From Lachnospiraceae bacterium (lineage in GTDB: Bacteria > Bacillota > Clostridia > Lachnospirales > Lachnospiraceae): 64,000 nucleotides of DNA. Shown here one piece after another: positions 26,454 to 35,530 of the stretch. The first letter of the stretch is position 1. Every line of letters starts with the position of its first letter. The stretch covers positions 1-64,000 of the forward strand of contig JAILLN010000013.1 in NCBI GenBank assembly GCA_024693135.1, in the 5' to 3' direction. Made by a program: the position numbers and the translations under genes. Below the pieces are notes generated by a model. That model saw nothing but the letters and a program-made list of their open reading frames with translations, was not told where the DNA came from and ran no database searches.

Positions 26454-27572
26454 CTATGCCCTGATGCCAAATAACTCTGCCACCTTCTCCTCTTTCAATC
26501 CGGAGCCGATCACGCAGAGCCTTCCGGTATAGTCTGCAGAGCCTTCCCGGATCTCATATTCGCCGGGAGTCAGGTCAAATTCATGCCAGATCCCTGCCGC
26601 ATCCGGCACCATCCCCTTTGCCCTGAGGATGATCCCGTATTCCGTGCTGTCTTCATCGGAAAGCTTCCGGAGGATCTCCTCCAGCTGTTCCTTTTCATAT
26701 TTATGGGCCGTTTCCGCACCCCAGCTTTGGAATACATCATCCGCATCCAGCTCGCCCTCATGATGATGATGGTGGTGATGCTCATGGTCATGATGATGAT
26801 GTTCGTGCTCATGTTCATGCTCATGGTCGTGCTCATGGTCATGCTCATGTTCGTGCTCATGTTCGTGCTCATGTTCGTGCTCGTGATGATGCTCATGGTC
26901 GTGATCATGATCATGATGATGCTCATGCTCTGGCTGCTTCTTCATCTCTTCCAGCAGGGAATCCACCAGGGTATGTCCTTTTTCCATGGCATCCAATATC
27001 TGGTTTCCGGTGATGTCGTCCCAGGGGGTCGTGATGATGACCGCATCCTTATTATGCTCCCTCAAAAGAACCAGAAGCGACTCCAGCTTCTCATCCGTCA
27101 TGCTCTGCGTCCTGCTAATCAGGATGGTGCCTGCGCTTTCGATCTGATTATTAAAAAACTCGCCGAAGTTCTTCATATACATCTTTGCCTTGGTGCCATC
27201 CACCACGGCAACCAGGGAGTTGACCGTGACCGCCTCCTCGTTCTCATTCACGCGCTCCACAGCCTTTGCCACATCCGAAAGCTTCCCTACTCCGGAGGGC
27301 TCAATGATGATCCGGTCCGGATGGTATTCTTCGATTACCTTTGAGAGCGCCTCCTTAAAATCTCCCACCAGGGAGCAGCAGATGCATCCGCTGTTCATCT
27401 CCGTGATATTGATGCCCGCATCCTTCAGGAAGCCGCCATCGATCCCGATCTCACCAAACTCGTTTTCGATCAGGACCACCTGCTTCCCGGCAAAGCTTTC
27501 TGCGATCAGCTTCTTGATCAGAGTCGTCTTCCCGGCTCCTAAAAAACCAGAAATAATATCAATCTTTGTCAT
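26454..27572 (-). CDS. COG0523 (CobW/ZNG-type) GTPase with histidine-rich metal tract
   Basis: 372 residues. Walker A GFLGAGKT (9-16), the metal-binding CxCC motif (C63, C65, C66 in SGCICCSL), ESGVGK-type switch EPSGVGK, then a His/Asp/Glu tract at 214-270 containing 34 histidines, then the CobW C-terminal domain. Proteins of this type are metallochaperones, mostly for zinc, that use GTP hydrolysis to hand metal to client enzymes. A good site AAGGAG precedes the ATG. It is read with the DUF1980-fusion GTPase downstream and lies 32 bases after engB. No Zur-like operator was recognised. Confidence 0.9.
   Translation of the reverse strand: MTKIDIISGFLGAGKTTLIKKLIAESFAGKQVVLIENEFGEIGIDGGFLKDAGINITEMNSGCICCSLVGDFKEALSKVIEEYHPDRIIIEPSGVGKLSDVAKAVERVNENEEAVTVNSLVAVVDGTKAKMYMKNFGEFFNNQIESAGTILISRTQSMTDEKLESLLVLLREHNKDAVIITTPWDDITGNQILDAMEKGHTLVDSLLEEMKKQPEHEHHHDHDHDHEHHHEHEHEHEHEHEHEHDHEHDHEHEHEHEHHHHDHEHHHHHHHEGELDADDVFQSWGAETAHKYEKEQLEEILRKLSDEDSTEYGIILRAKGMVPDAAGIWHEFDLTPGEYEIREGSADYTGRLCVIGSGLKEEKVAELFGIRA
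26757..26935. repeat. Low-complexity ATG/CAT-rich tract encoding poly-His/Asp/Glu
   Basis: This DNA consists almost entirely of short units such as CATGATGATG and CTCATGTTCGTG. It encodes the histidine tract of the COG0523 GTPase and creates long spurious frames on other strands. Slippage here could change histidine number between strains. Confidence 0.9.
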
Positions 27573-27604
27573 CTCTTACTCCTTATCTATGCTCCTCAAG
27601 TTCC

Positions 27605-28228
27605 TTAAGTTCCTAAAACGTCCCCTTCCACAGCCTCTTTCGGCTGAAGGATATCCTCGATCCCCTCCCAGATCTCCTCCCTTCCGGATTTATTCTCGGC
27701 AGAAAACAAGATCAGTTTTTCCTCCTTCAGATCCAGGGCCTCTTTGATCAGCTTCACGGACTTCTGCACCTGTGAGCGCTTCAGCTTGTCCAGCTTCGTC
27801 GCCACTACCACCGTTCTGAGGCCGCTTGCCCGGATCCAGTTCATCATCATGACATCGTCTCCCGTAGGCTTATGCCGGATGTCCACCAGAAGAAATATGC
27901 ACCGCAGCTGTTTGGAGGTCTTAAAATAACGATCTGTCATTTTCCCCCATTTCTGCTTCAGCTCCTGGTTGACCTTGGCATAGCCATATCCGGGAAGATC
28001 CACAAAGTAACAATCCTGATTGACCTTATAATAATTCATGGTCTGGGTCTTCCCCGGAGTCCCCGAGGTCCTGGCCAGGGATTTCCGGTTCAGCAGGGTA
28101 TTGATCAGAGAAGACTTTCCCACGTTGCTCCTTCCGGCAAAGGCTATCTCCGGTATGTCATTTTTGGGAAGCTGCTTTGTGGTGACCCCCACCACGGTCT
28201 CCAGCTCCGCTGTCCTGATCACAATCAT
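27605..28228 (-). CDS. engB: Ribosome biogenesis GTPase EngB (YihA/YsxC)
   Basis: About 207 residues from MIVIRTAELETVVG, the usual start of the family. G1 GRSNVGKS (32-39), G2 near T in GTPGKTQT, G3 DLPGYG, G4 TKLD. It acts in assembly of the large ribosomal subunit. An upstream ATG at 28288 extends the frame by 20 residues that do not look like the family; neither start has a strong ribosome binding site, so the exact start is uncertain. It follows clpX and probably belongs to the tig-clpP-clpX transcript, a common arrangement in Clostridia (often with lon between). Confidence 0.93.
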   Translation of the reverse strand: MIVIRTAELETVVGVTTKQLPKNDIPEIAFAGRSNVGKSSLINTLLNRKSLARTSGTPGKTQTMNYYKVNQDCYFVDLPGYGYAKVNQELKQKWGKMTDRYFKTSKQLRCIFLLVDIRHKPTGDDVMMMNWIRASGLRTVVVATKLDKLKRSQVQKSVKLIKEALDLKEEKLILFSAENKSGREEIWEGIEDILQPKEAVEGDVLGT

Positions 28229-28318
28229 CCCTTGCGTCATGAACGGATCAGAGCGCCAAAGCGCACCGACCCGCCCTATCTCCTCCATGCATATAAAACT
28301 TCCACCCAGGGCTCCGCC

Positions 28319-29593
28319 TTAGGAAGAAGTCACCAGCTGCTGCTTTTTGCTCTGCCCACGCCTGGCTACCAGAGGATTTCCCTTCTTCTCTACAGCGGCC
28401 TTGGTGATCACCACCTCGGTGATGTCTTCATCCGAGGGCACCTCATACATGACATCCATCAAGGTCTTTTCCATGATGGACCGCAAGCCTCTGGCGCCTG
28501 TTTTTCTTGCAATAGCCTGATCCGCCACGGCCTCGATGGCATCCTTCTCGAATTCCAGCTTTACCCCGTCCAGATCCATGAGCTTCACATACTGGCGGAC
28601 CAAGGCGCTCTTCGGCTCCGTGAGGATGCGGATCAGGGCATCCCTGTCCAGATTATCCAGGGCTACGGTCACGGGAAGCCTGCCCACCAGCTCCGGAATG
28701 ATCCCAAACTTCACCAGATCCTCCGGCTGTACATTATGAAAGGCACGGTTCATGTCCTCATCATGCTTATCCCCGATCTCTGCATTAAATCCGATGGACT
28801 TCTGATCCAGCCTGGTCTCCACGATCTTATTCAGGCCTTCAAAGGCTCCTCCTACGATAAAGAGGATATTTGTGGTATCGATCTGGATCATCTCCTGATG
28901 GGGATGCTTCCTTCCTCCCTGGGGCGGCACGGAAGCCACGGTTCCTTCCAGGATCTTGAGCAGAGCCTGCTGGACTCCCTCCCCCGAAACATCCCTTGTA
29001 ATGGAAACGTTCTCCGATTTCCGGGATATCTTATCGATCTCATCAATATAGACGATGCCTACCTGCGCCCGCTCCACGTCATAATCCGCGGCCTGGATCA
29101 GCTTCAGGAGGATATTCTCCACATCCTCTCCCACATATCCGGCCTCGGTAAGAGAGGTGGCGTCGGCTATGGCAAAGGGCACGTTCAGGATCTTAGCCAG
29201 GGTCTGGGCTAAAAGCGTCTTCCCGCAGCCCGTCGGTCCCAGCATCATGATATTGCTTTTCTGAAGCTCCACCTCCGGATCCTTCGGTGCCATGATCCTC
29301 TTGTAATGGTTATATACAGCTACCGAAAGAACCTTTTTTGCCTCCTCCTGCCCGATGACATAATCATTGAGGAACTCATTGATCTCTTCCGGCTTGATGA
29401 GATTGATATTCAGCCCCTCATCCAGATATCCGCCTTCATTCAGGTCCTCCTCGATGATCCCGGTACAGATCGCTACGCATTCATCACAGATATAAGTGCC
29501 GCTTGGTCCTGCGATCAGCTTCTGTACCTGATCCTGCGTCTTTCCGCAGAAGGAGCATCTTACCCTATTGTTATCGTTATTTTTTCCTGCCAT
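28319..29593 (-). CDS. clpX: ATP-dependent protease ATP-binding subunit ClpX
   Basis: 424 residues. N-terminal zinc-binding domain with C13, C16, C36, C39; AAA+ domain with Walker A GPTGCGKT (119-126); pore loop GYVGED; the ClpP-contacting IGF-type loop reads IGF in KSIGFNAE. It unfolds substrates and feeds them to ClpP, whose gene ends 8 bases upstream. The order tig-clpP-clpX is classic. Confidence 0.97.
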   Translation of the reverse strand: MAGKNNDNNRVRCSFCGKTQDQVQKLIAGPSGTYICDECVAICTGIIEEDLNEGGYLDEGLNINLIKPEEINEFLNDYVIGQEEAKKVLSVAVYNHYKRIMAPKDPEVELQKSNIMMLGPTGCGKTLLAQTLAKILNVPFAIADATSLTEAGYVGEDVENILLKLIQAADYDVERAQVGIVYIDEIDKISRKSENVSITRDVSGEGVQQALLKILEGTVASVPPQGGRKHPHQEMIQIDTTNILFIVGGAFEGLNKIVETRLDQKSIGFNAEIGDKHDEDMNRAFHNVQPEDLVKFGIIPELVGRLPVTVALDNLDRDALIRILTEPKSALVRQYVKLMDLDGVKLEFEKDAIEAVADQAIARKTGARGLRSIMEKTLMDVMYEVPSDEDITEVVITKAAVEKKGNPLVARRGQSKKQQLVTSS

Positions 29594-29601
29594 TTTTTTG
29601 A

Positions 29602-30219
29602 TTATTTCTTATCCTTGCTCTTTTCTTTCTCTGTTTCCGCCCTGTTCTGGATCACCCGGTCTACCAGGCCGTATTCCATCGCTTCCTCTGCGCTCATCCA
29701 ATTGTCACGCTCCGTATCCTCGGATACCCGCTCCAGCGGCTGCCCGGTATTGGCAGCAAGCATTTCATTCAGCTTCTTTTTTGTCCGGAGGATATGCTCT
29801 GCAGCGATCTGCATATCCGTAGCCTGTCCCCTGGTGCCTCCGGAGGGCTGATGGATCATCACCTCGGCATTGGGAAGGATCAGCCTTTTGCCCTTTGTCC
29901 CCCCTGCCAGAAGGAAGGCTCCCATGGAAGCCGCCATGCCGATGCAGATCGTGGATACATCGCATTTGATATATTGCATGGTATCATAGATCGCCAGGCC
30001 GTCCGGCACGGATCCCCCGGGGCTGTCGATATAAAAATGGATGTCCTTTTCCGGATCCTCTGCCTCCAGGAAAAGCATCTGAGCCACTACAAGCCCGGCC
30101 GTGACCGAGTTCACCTCATCGGACAGGAATACGATCCTTTCCTTCAAGAGCCTGGAATAAATATCATACGCTCTCTCGCCACGGTTCGTGGTCTCTATTA
30201 CGGTAGGCACTAAAGCCAT
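29602..30219 (-). CDS. clpP: ATP-dependent Clp protease proteolytic subunit
   Basis: 205 residues; serine peptidase forming the tetradecameric barrel. Catalytic triad Ser98 (GMAASMG), His123 (MIHQPSGG) and Asp172 (DTERD). The C-terminal tail is Lys/Glu rich. The ATG is preceded by GAGGAGG. It lies between tig and clpX on one transcript. Confidence 0.97.
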   Translation of the reverse strand: MALVPTVIETTNRGERAYDIYSRLLKERIVFLSDEVNSVTAGLVVAQMLFLEAEDPEKDIHFYIDSPGGSVPDGLAIYDTMQYIKCDVSTICIGMAASMGAFLLAGGTKGKRLILPNAEVMIHQPSGGTRGQATDMQIAAEHILRTKKKLNEMLAANTGQPLERVSEDTERDNWMSAEEAMEYGLVDRVIQNRAETEKEKSKDKK

Positions 30220-30319
30220 GTTTCATCCTCCTCTGTCAACGCATGTTTATCTCTGACTTACACCGGCCGGATAAGGATACCGTAGCCGGCCAAAATAGCC
30301 CGCCAAGGACATCCAGCTC

Positions 30320-31696
30320 CTATGATTCGTCCTTTTTATTGAAAAGCTTCTTTTTCGGCGCGGCCTTTTTTTCAATCCCGCTCTCATCTGACTTGGAAGC
30401 GGAGCCTCCTTCCGTTTCCTTACTTTCCGCAACCACCAGATCGGCGGCCTTCCTCATTTCCACATCCCTGCGGATCTCCTTCAGCTCCTCATCTCCCATG
30501 GCGTCCTTCAGCTGATCCGCCTCCATGCGGTATGCTTCCGCCAGCTTGCCGATCTCCTCGTCCACTTCCTCATCCGAAGCCTGAAGATCCTCAGCCTTCG
30601 CTACCGCCTGCAGCACCAGCCGGCTCTCGATATTGATCCTGGCCTGGGCCTTCATCTGGTCCATCACCATGTCCTTCGTCATTCCGGTATAGTTCATATA
30701 CTGTTCCATGCTGAGTCCCTGCTGCCCGAAACGACGGTCGGACTGCTCGAAGAGCCTCTCCGCCTCCGTCTCGATCATGGCATCGGGGATATCCATATTG
30801 GAATCCGCCACAATGGCCTTGATGGCCTCATCTTCCTTCTTGGCCTTTGCCTCGTTTTCCTTTCCTTTGCCGATCCTTTCCCGGATGGCATCCCGATATT
30901 CCTCCAGGGTGGAATATTCCGAATAATCCTCCGCAAATTGATCATCCAGCTCAGGCAGCTGCATTTCCCAGATCGTATTCAGCTTCACATGGAAGACCGC
31001 TTCTTCTCCCTGAAGATCCTCTGCATGGTAGTCCTCCGGGAAGGTCACGGTGACATCAAACTCTTCCCCGGCCTGCTTACCTACGATCTGATCCTCAAAA
31101 TTGTCAATGAATTGATGGGATCCGATGGTAAGCCTGTGCCCCTGTGCAGTTCCTCCTTCAAAAGGAACGCCCTCGATGGTGCCGGCATAATCAATATTTA
31201 CGATATCGTCCATCTTGACCGGCCGGTCGGTTACCTCCACCTGCCTGCCGTTCCTCTTCTGCTCCCGCTTGAGCTCTTCTTCCACCTCGCTGTCGGAAAC
31301 CGATGTATCGGTCTTTGTCACCTTCACGCCCTTATACTTCCCAAGCTCCACCTCCGGCTTCAGCGCAACCTCTGCGGTGAAGATAAAAGGCTTGCCCTTT
31401 TCAAGCTGTGTCACGCTGATCTTCGGACGGGAAACGATCTCCTCCTCCGTCTCATCCAGAGCCGAAGCATAGGCCTGATAAATGAGGTCATTGGCTGCAT
31501 CTTCATAGAACACTTCCGGTCCGTACATCTTTTCGATCAATTGTCTGGGCGCCTTCCCCTTCCTAAAGCCCGGGATATTGATCCGGCCCTTCAGCTTCTG
31601 ATATGCTTTCTGGATCGACTTCTCCAGATCCTCTGCAGGAGCCTCGATCGTAAGCTTCGCCATATTGTGCTCTAATTTTTCAACCTGTACGCTCAT
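30320..31696 (-). CDS. tig: Trigger factor
   Basis: 458 residues; ribosome-bound chaperone and prolyl isomerase. The N-terminal domain carries the ribosome-docking signature GFRKGKAPRQ, the FKBP-type isomerase domain occupies about 150-245 (MDDIVNIDYAGTIEGVPFEG), and the C-terminal arms follow, ending with a Lys-rich tail. The start has AAAGGAA just before ATG. First gene of tig-clpP-clpX-engB, with a strong promoter that overlaps the end of the preceding DJ-1-like gene. Confidence 0.97.
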   Translation of the reverse strand: MSVQVEKLEHNMAKLTIEAPAEDLEKSIQKAYQKLKGRINIPGFRKGKAPRQLIEKMYGPEVFYEDAANDLIYQAYASALDETEEEIVSRPKISVTQLEKGKPFIFTAEVALKPEVELGKYKGVKVTKTDTSVSDSEVEEELKREQKRNGRQVEVTDRPVKMDDIVNIDYAGTIEGVPFEGGTAQGHRLTIGSHQFIDNFEDQIVGKQAGEEFDVTVTFPEDYHAEDLQGEEAVFHVKLNTIWEMQLPELDDQFAEDYSEYSTLEEYRDAIRERIGKGKENEAKAKKEDEAIKAIVADSNMDIPDAMIETEAERLFEQSDRRFGQQGLSMEQYMNYTGMTKDMVMDQMKAQARINIESRLVLQAVAKAEDLQASDEEVDEEIGKLAEAYRMEADQLKDAMGDEELKEIRRDVEMRKAADLVVAESKETEGGSASKSDESGIEKKAAPKKKLFNKKDES

Positions 31697-31752
31697 TTCC
31701 TTTATAATTTCCTTTCAGTATTCTCCATCTGCCCAAAACGGCACACTAAACT

Positions 31753-31781
31753 AATATAGCACAAGGCGGCTATTCCGTCAA
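31753..31781 (-). promoter_or_regulatory. Promoter of tig-clpP-clpX-engB
   Basis: Minus strand: TTGACG (31776-31781), 17-base spacer, TATATT (31753-31758). The -35 box overlaps the stop codon of the DJ-1-like gene. No CtsR or CIRCE site was seen here. Confidence 0.65.
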
Positions 31782-32329
31782 AACCGAATCTTTTCCAGGA
31801 TCTCCTCTGCCTTTTCCTTTCCTTCCAGTGCCTCGATCAAAAAAGCCCCGAACTCAATGGAAGCTCCCATTCCCCTTGCGGTGATGAATCTCCCGTCCAT
31901 GACGGCCTTGAATTCAGGATGCACCAGAGCCCCCTGAAGGAATTCCTCATTTCCGGGATAGCATACCGCCTTTTTCCCCTTAAGCATGCCGAGCTTCCCC
32001 AATATCCTGGGGGCGGCACAGATGGCGGCGATAAGCTTTCCGCTTTTGTCTGCCTTTTCCAGCTCATCCAGAAGCTTCCCGCAGTTCTCCAGATTTTTTG
32101 TTCCCTCTCCCCCGCCCGGGAGAACGAGGAGGTCAAAATCCGCAAATCCCTCCAGCTCATCAAACAAAGCATCCGCCTTTACCGCGATGCCATGGGAGCT
32201 GATCACCTCCAGGGAATCCCCGATGGATACCGTAGTGACCGATATCCCTGCCCTCCTCATGAGATCCACCGGCGTCAATCCCTCTATTTCCTCGAATCCC
32301 TCTGCCAAAAACACTGCCGCTTTGCTCAT
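31778..32329 (-). CDS. DJ-1/PfpI family protein
   Basis: About 183 residues from MSKAAVFLAEGFEEIEG. The nucleophile-elbow cysteine is in AAICAAPRIL and the conserved Glu is in AEGFEE, so the family's Cys-Glu pair is intact. DJ-1-like proteins act in oxidative or carbonyl stress or as 4-methyl-5-thiazole kinase-linked ThiJ-type proteins; the exact reaction is unknown here. ATG 32329 was chosen because AAAGGAGGAATTGAGG lies before it; a further in-frame TTG upstream is not credible. Confidence 0.9.
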   Translation of the reverse strand: MSKAAVFLAEGFEEIEGLTPVDLMRRAGISVTTVSIGDSLEVISSHGIAVKADALFDELEGFADFDLLVLPGGGEGTKNLENCGKLLDELEKADKSGKLIAAICAAPRILGKLGMLKGKKAVCYPGNEEFLQGALVHPEFKAVMDGRFITARGMGASIEFGAFLIEALEGKEKAEEILEKIRF

Positions 32330-32414
32330 CCTCAATTCCTCCTTTATCAACTCATGTTATATCTTCTCTTAAACGGTGGGGATGGTTCCCCGATCGTTGC
32401 TTTAACAAAGGTAT

Positions 32415-32501
32415 CGCCGCCTGCGGGCCTTGCATTTCCACGTTGCCTCACCGCTCACTTAATGCGGAGCTTCCCGCCGGCTCCGACTATGCAATCTCGG
32501 C
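32415..32501 (-). repeat. Half copy of the long palindromic repeat (one arm only)
   Basis: Read on the minus strand this is almost identical to the right arm of copy 2 (55174-55260), with one clear base difference. Only that arm is present, in inverted orientation, filling the gap between the CYTH gene and the DJ-1-like gene and ending right at the CYTH stop codon. Confidence 0.85.
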
Positions 32502-32999
32502 CTACATACCTTCCAGCATCACCCCGGGATCCACCTCCGGATCCACTGCCATCCTTGCATTCTTAAACCTCGGATCCTTTGTGACCTCCCGGCCGAACCA
32601 TTCCTCCCCCTCATAGGCCTCCGCCTCCTCCCGGGTCCCGAATTCCACCTCCACCACCTGAAGGGGGACAAAGGGTTCTTCAAAGATATCCAGCTCCGCT
32701 TTCAGCCTCCCCTCCCGGATGGGGATCACATAGCGCTTCTTCCGGATGATCCTTCCGTCATGCTTCGGCAGCATATGCCGGAAAGCCTCCTCCGTGATGG
32801 GCAGATTATATTCTTCATGCATCACATCATCCTGGCCGATCCCTTTATACGTCAGATAATAGGCCTCATTTTCCTTGCGGATCCGGACCGTGGGGGAGAT
32901 ATTCAGATAAGCCTGCTCCATCTCGATCACAGGATAGGAATCCAGCCCATCCGGCACCCTCTTTACCAGCCACTTCCGCTCGATCTCCATATTTTCCAT
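32502..32999 (-). CDS. CYTH domain protein (triphosphate tunnel enzyme-like)
   Basis: 165 residues. The opening EIERKW is the ExExK signature of CYTH/triphosphate tunnel proteins, followed by alternating charged strands (VRIRKENEAYYLTYKG, ELDIFEEPFVPLQVVEVEF). Such proteins hydrolyse tripolyphosphate or nucleoside triphosphates in many bacteria. The start has GGGGGAG 4 bases upstream. The last codons abut a fragment of the genomic repeat, so the C-terminal few residues and the stop may have been altered by that insertion. Confidence 0.87.
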   Translation of the reverse strand: MENMEIERKWLVKRVPDGLDSYPVIEMEQAYLNISPTVRIRKENEAYYLTYKGIGQDDVMHEEYNLPITEEAFRHMLPKHDGRIIRKKRYVIPIREGRLKAELDIFEEPFVPLQVVEVEFGTREEAEAYEGEEWFGREVTKDPRFKNARMAVDPEVDPGVMLEGM

Positions 33000-33084
33000 T
33001 CTGCTCCCCCTTCCGTATTCATTTATGAGTATACACGCAAAAAAGACCGTGCGCCATCATAAATCTGACCCCATATCGATCCCG

Positions 33085-33123
33085 CAATAAAGCATAAAGG
33101 GCGGAAAGCATCTCTTTCCGCCC
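33085..33123 (-). terminator. Intrinsic terminator of the mal operon (after malQ)
   Basis: Minus strand: perfect 10-bp stem GGGCGGAAAG / CTTTCCGCCC (33099-33123) with a 5-base loop, followed by TTTATGCTTTATT. Confidence 0.85.
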
Positions 33124-33135
33124 AGGGTAGCCGCA

Positions 33136-34635
33136 TTATTTTTTTTCGTGGAACCGTCCATAGAGCTCGGCGAGCTTTTTGAGTCTCTTCCGCTTTGCCG
33201 CAGAAAAAGCTCCCGGCTTCATCCTCCACTCCCAGTTGCCGCCCAGGGTAGAGGGATAATTCATCCTGGCCTTCCCTCCAAGGGAGAGGACGTCCTGCAT
33301 GGGGATCACGGCCAGGTCAGATACGCTGGCATAAGCGGCCCGGATAAAGATCCAGGGCACCTCGCTTTCCCTCACGTCCTTCGGGATATCCAGATATTCC
33401 GAAGCAAACCTCTTGTCCCTGCCCTTGAGCACCTCATACCAGTGAAGGGTCGTATCATTATCATGGGTTCCGGTATATACCACGCTGTTCGCGCCGTAAT
33501 TATGCGGGAGATAATCGGACTCCTCCCTTGAGTCAAAGGCAAACTGCAGGACCTTCATCCCCGGATAGCCGGTTTTTTTCACCAGCCGGATGACCGACGG
33601 GGTCAGGTATCCCAGATCCTCTGCGATGACCCTTCTTTCTCCCAGCTTTTCCTTCATCTTCTTAAAGAGCAAGATCCCCGGACCCTTTTCCCATTTCCCG
33701 CCCCTGGCATTTTTTGCCGGGAAGGGGATAGAGTAATACTCATCAAAGCCCCGGAAATGATCGATCCGCACGATATCATAAAACGCAAAGCAGTTCTGAA
33801 GCCGCCTGATCCACCAGTCAAACTCTGTTTTCTTATGATATTCCCAATCATAAAGAGGGTTCCCCCAGAGCTGCCCATCTGCGGAAAAAGCATCCGGCGG
33901 ACAGCCGGCCACGGCCTTGGGGCGCATATCCTCCTTAAACTGGAAAAGCTCCGGGTTAGCCCAGGCATCCGCCGAATCCAGCGCCACATAGATGGGGATA
34001 TCGCCGATGATCTGGATGCCCTTCTTATTTGCATAAGCCTTCAGCTTCTTCCATTCCCGGGTAAATTCGTACTGGATGAACTGATAGAATAAGATCTCAT
34101 CCCTGTATTTTTCCCGGTACCGTTCCATGGCATCCTTTTTACGGAAACGGATGTCCTCGTCCCACTCCTGCCAGCTGCGGTTTCCGAAGGAGCCCTTGAC
34201 TGCCATATAGAGAGCATAATCCTCCAGCCAGAAGCGGTTTTTCTTGACAAAGCGTTGATAATCCTTATCCGCTTCGATCCCCGATTTCCGGTATGCCTCC
34301 TTGAGAAGCCGGAACCTGGAAGCATAGATCTGGGCATAATCCACCCGGTCTGTCTGCTTCCCGAAGGAATAAGAATCGCATTTCTTCTTTGTGATCCACT
34401 TCCTGGCAACGAGCTCATTGGGATCGATAAAGTACGGATTGCCGGCAAAGGTGGAAAAGGACTGGTATGGACTGTCCCCATAGCTCGTAGGGCCTAAGGG
34501 GAGCAGCTGCCAGCAGGTCTGTCCCGCATCCACAAGGGCATCCACAAATTCATAGGCTTCCTTTGAGAAGCAGCCGATCCCGTATTCCGAAGGAAGGGAT
34601 GAGATCGGCATCAATATCCCGGCTTGTCTGCTCAT
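33136..34635 (-). CDS. malQ: 4-alpha-glucanotransferase (GH77 amylomaltase)
   Basis: 499 residues, normal for the family. Disproportionates maltooligosaccharides, releasing glucose and longer chains for phosphorylase. GH77 motifs: nucleophile Asp in RIDHFRGF, acid/base Glu in AEDLG, third Asp in THDND; the 250s-like loop is also present. It starts 7 bases after the permease gene, last in the series binding protein, two permeases, malQ, so uptake and intracellular processing are transcribed together. Confidence 0.96.
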   Translation of the reverse strand: MSRQAGILMPISSLPSEYGIGCFSKEAYEFVDALVDAGQTCWQLLPLGPTSYGDSPYQSFSTFAGNPYFIDPNELVARKWITKKKCDSYSFGKQTDRVDYAQIYASRFRLLKEAYRKSGIEADKDYQRFVKKNRFWLEDYALYMAVKGSFGNRSWQEWDEDIRFRKKDAMERYREKYRDEILFYQFIQYEFTREWKKLKAYANKKGIQIIGDIPIYVALDSADAWANPELFQFKEDMRPKAVAGCPPDAFSADGQLWGNPLYDWEYHKKTEFDWWIRRLQNCFAFYDIVRIDHFRGFDEYYSIPFPAKNARGGKWEKGPGILLFKKMKEKLGERRVIAEDLGYLTPSVIRLVKKTGYPGMKVLQFAFDSREESDYLPHNYGANSVVYTGTHDNDTTLHWYEVLKGRDKRFASEYLDIPKDVRESEVPWIFIRAAYASVSDLAVIPMQDVLSLGGKARMNYPSTLGGNWEWRMKPGAFSAAKRKRLKKLAELYGRFHEKK

Positions 34636-34642
34636 ATCATTC

Positions 34643-35530
34643 TCATCCTTTCACCGCACCTTCGATCATTCCATTCATGATCTGCTTCTGCGCAAACAAG
34701 AAAATGATGATCATCGGGATGATGGCAAGGAGTGCCGCCGTAAGGATCAGATCCCACTGCTTCACATAGGATCCCACAAAGGCCTGCACAGCCACCGGCA
34801 GGGTCTTGACCTTTCCATTCTGTCCCAGCATCAGGGAGGGCAGAAGATAATCGTTCCAAATCCACATGCCGTTCAGGATGGTGACCGTGGTGATGACCGG
34901 CTTCAGGAGCGGGAAGATCACCCGGAAGAAGGTTCCCTCCGGAGAACAGCCGTCGATGGCGGCCGCTTCCTCCAGGTCATAAGGAATGCCCTTGATGAAG
35001 CCCGTAAGGATAAAGACCGTCATGGCGCCGCCGAAACCGCAGTAAGCAAAAACGATGCCCGGCACGGACTGCAGCATGCTGATCCCGATAAACTTGCCTA
35101 CATCACGGAAAGTGGAGATCAGGGGAAGCATGACGACCTGGAAGGGAATGATCATGGATGCGATAAAGATCATATAGATCACCGCTGACCATTTCTTCTT
35201 ATTATTCCGGCTGATGACCCAGGCTGCCATGGCGCCGAAAAGAGCCAAAAGCACCAGGGATACTACGGTAATGATGAAGGATGTGCCAAAGGCATACCAG
35301 AAATTGAAGTTCGAATTATTGACCACGGAAGAAAGGTTCGTCTTCAGCTGGTCAAAGGAAGCTCCCATAAAGCTTATGGGGCTTGCCACGATGCTGGTCT
35401 GTGCCTTAAATGCATTCAGCACCACCAGATAAAAGGGAAACAGCACATATGCCGCGATGATGGTGCCCACGATCGTCAGGACCACTCTCCTGACCTTGGC
35501 GGCCTTTCCTACCATTCTGCCTTCTTCCAT
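34643..35530 (-). CDS. Sugar ABC transporter permease, MalG type
   Basis: 295 residues with six membrane helices; the ABC-ATPase docking EAA loop is EEAAAIDGCSPEGTFFRVIFP. Its start overlaps the stop of the other permease by one base (TAATG). No ATPase gene is in the window, so a shared MsmX/MsmK-type ATPase encoded elsewhere is likely, as usual in Firmicutes. Confidence 0.92.
   Translation of the reverse strand: MEEGRMVGKAAKVRRVVLTIVGTIIAAYVLFPFYLVVLNAFKAQTSIVASPISFMGASFDQLKTNLSSVVNNSNFNFWYAFGTSFIITVVSLVLLALFGAMAAWVISRNNKKKWSAVIYMIFIASMIIPFQVVMLPLISTFRDVGKFIGISMLQSVPGIVFAYCGFGGAMTVFILTGFIKGIPYDLEEAAAIDGCSPEGTFFRVIFPLLKPVITTVTILNGMWIWNDYLLPSLMLGQNGKVKTLPVAVQAFVGSYVKQWDLILTAALLAIIPMIIIFLFAQKQIMNGMIEGAVKG

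Noticed and set aside
26570-26926. A 118-codon minus-strand frame rich in Met, Ser, Ile and Thr
   Set aside because: It is another reading frame of the histidine-tract repeat in the COG0523 gene.
26757-26935. Possible CRISPR or minisatellite array
   Set aside because: Units are a few bases long, irregular and in frame with a His/Asp/Glu-coding tract; there are no spacers.
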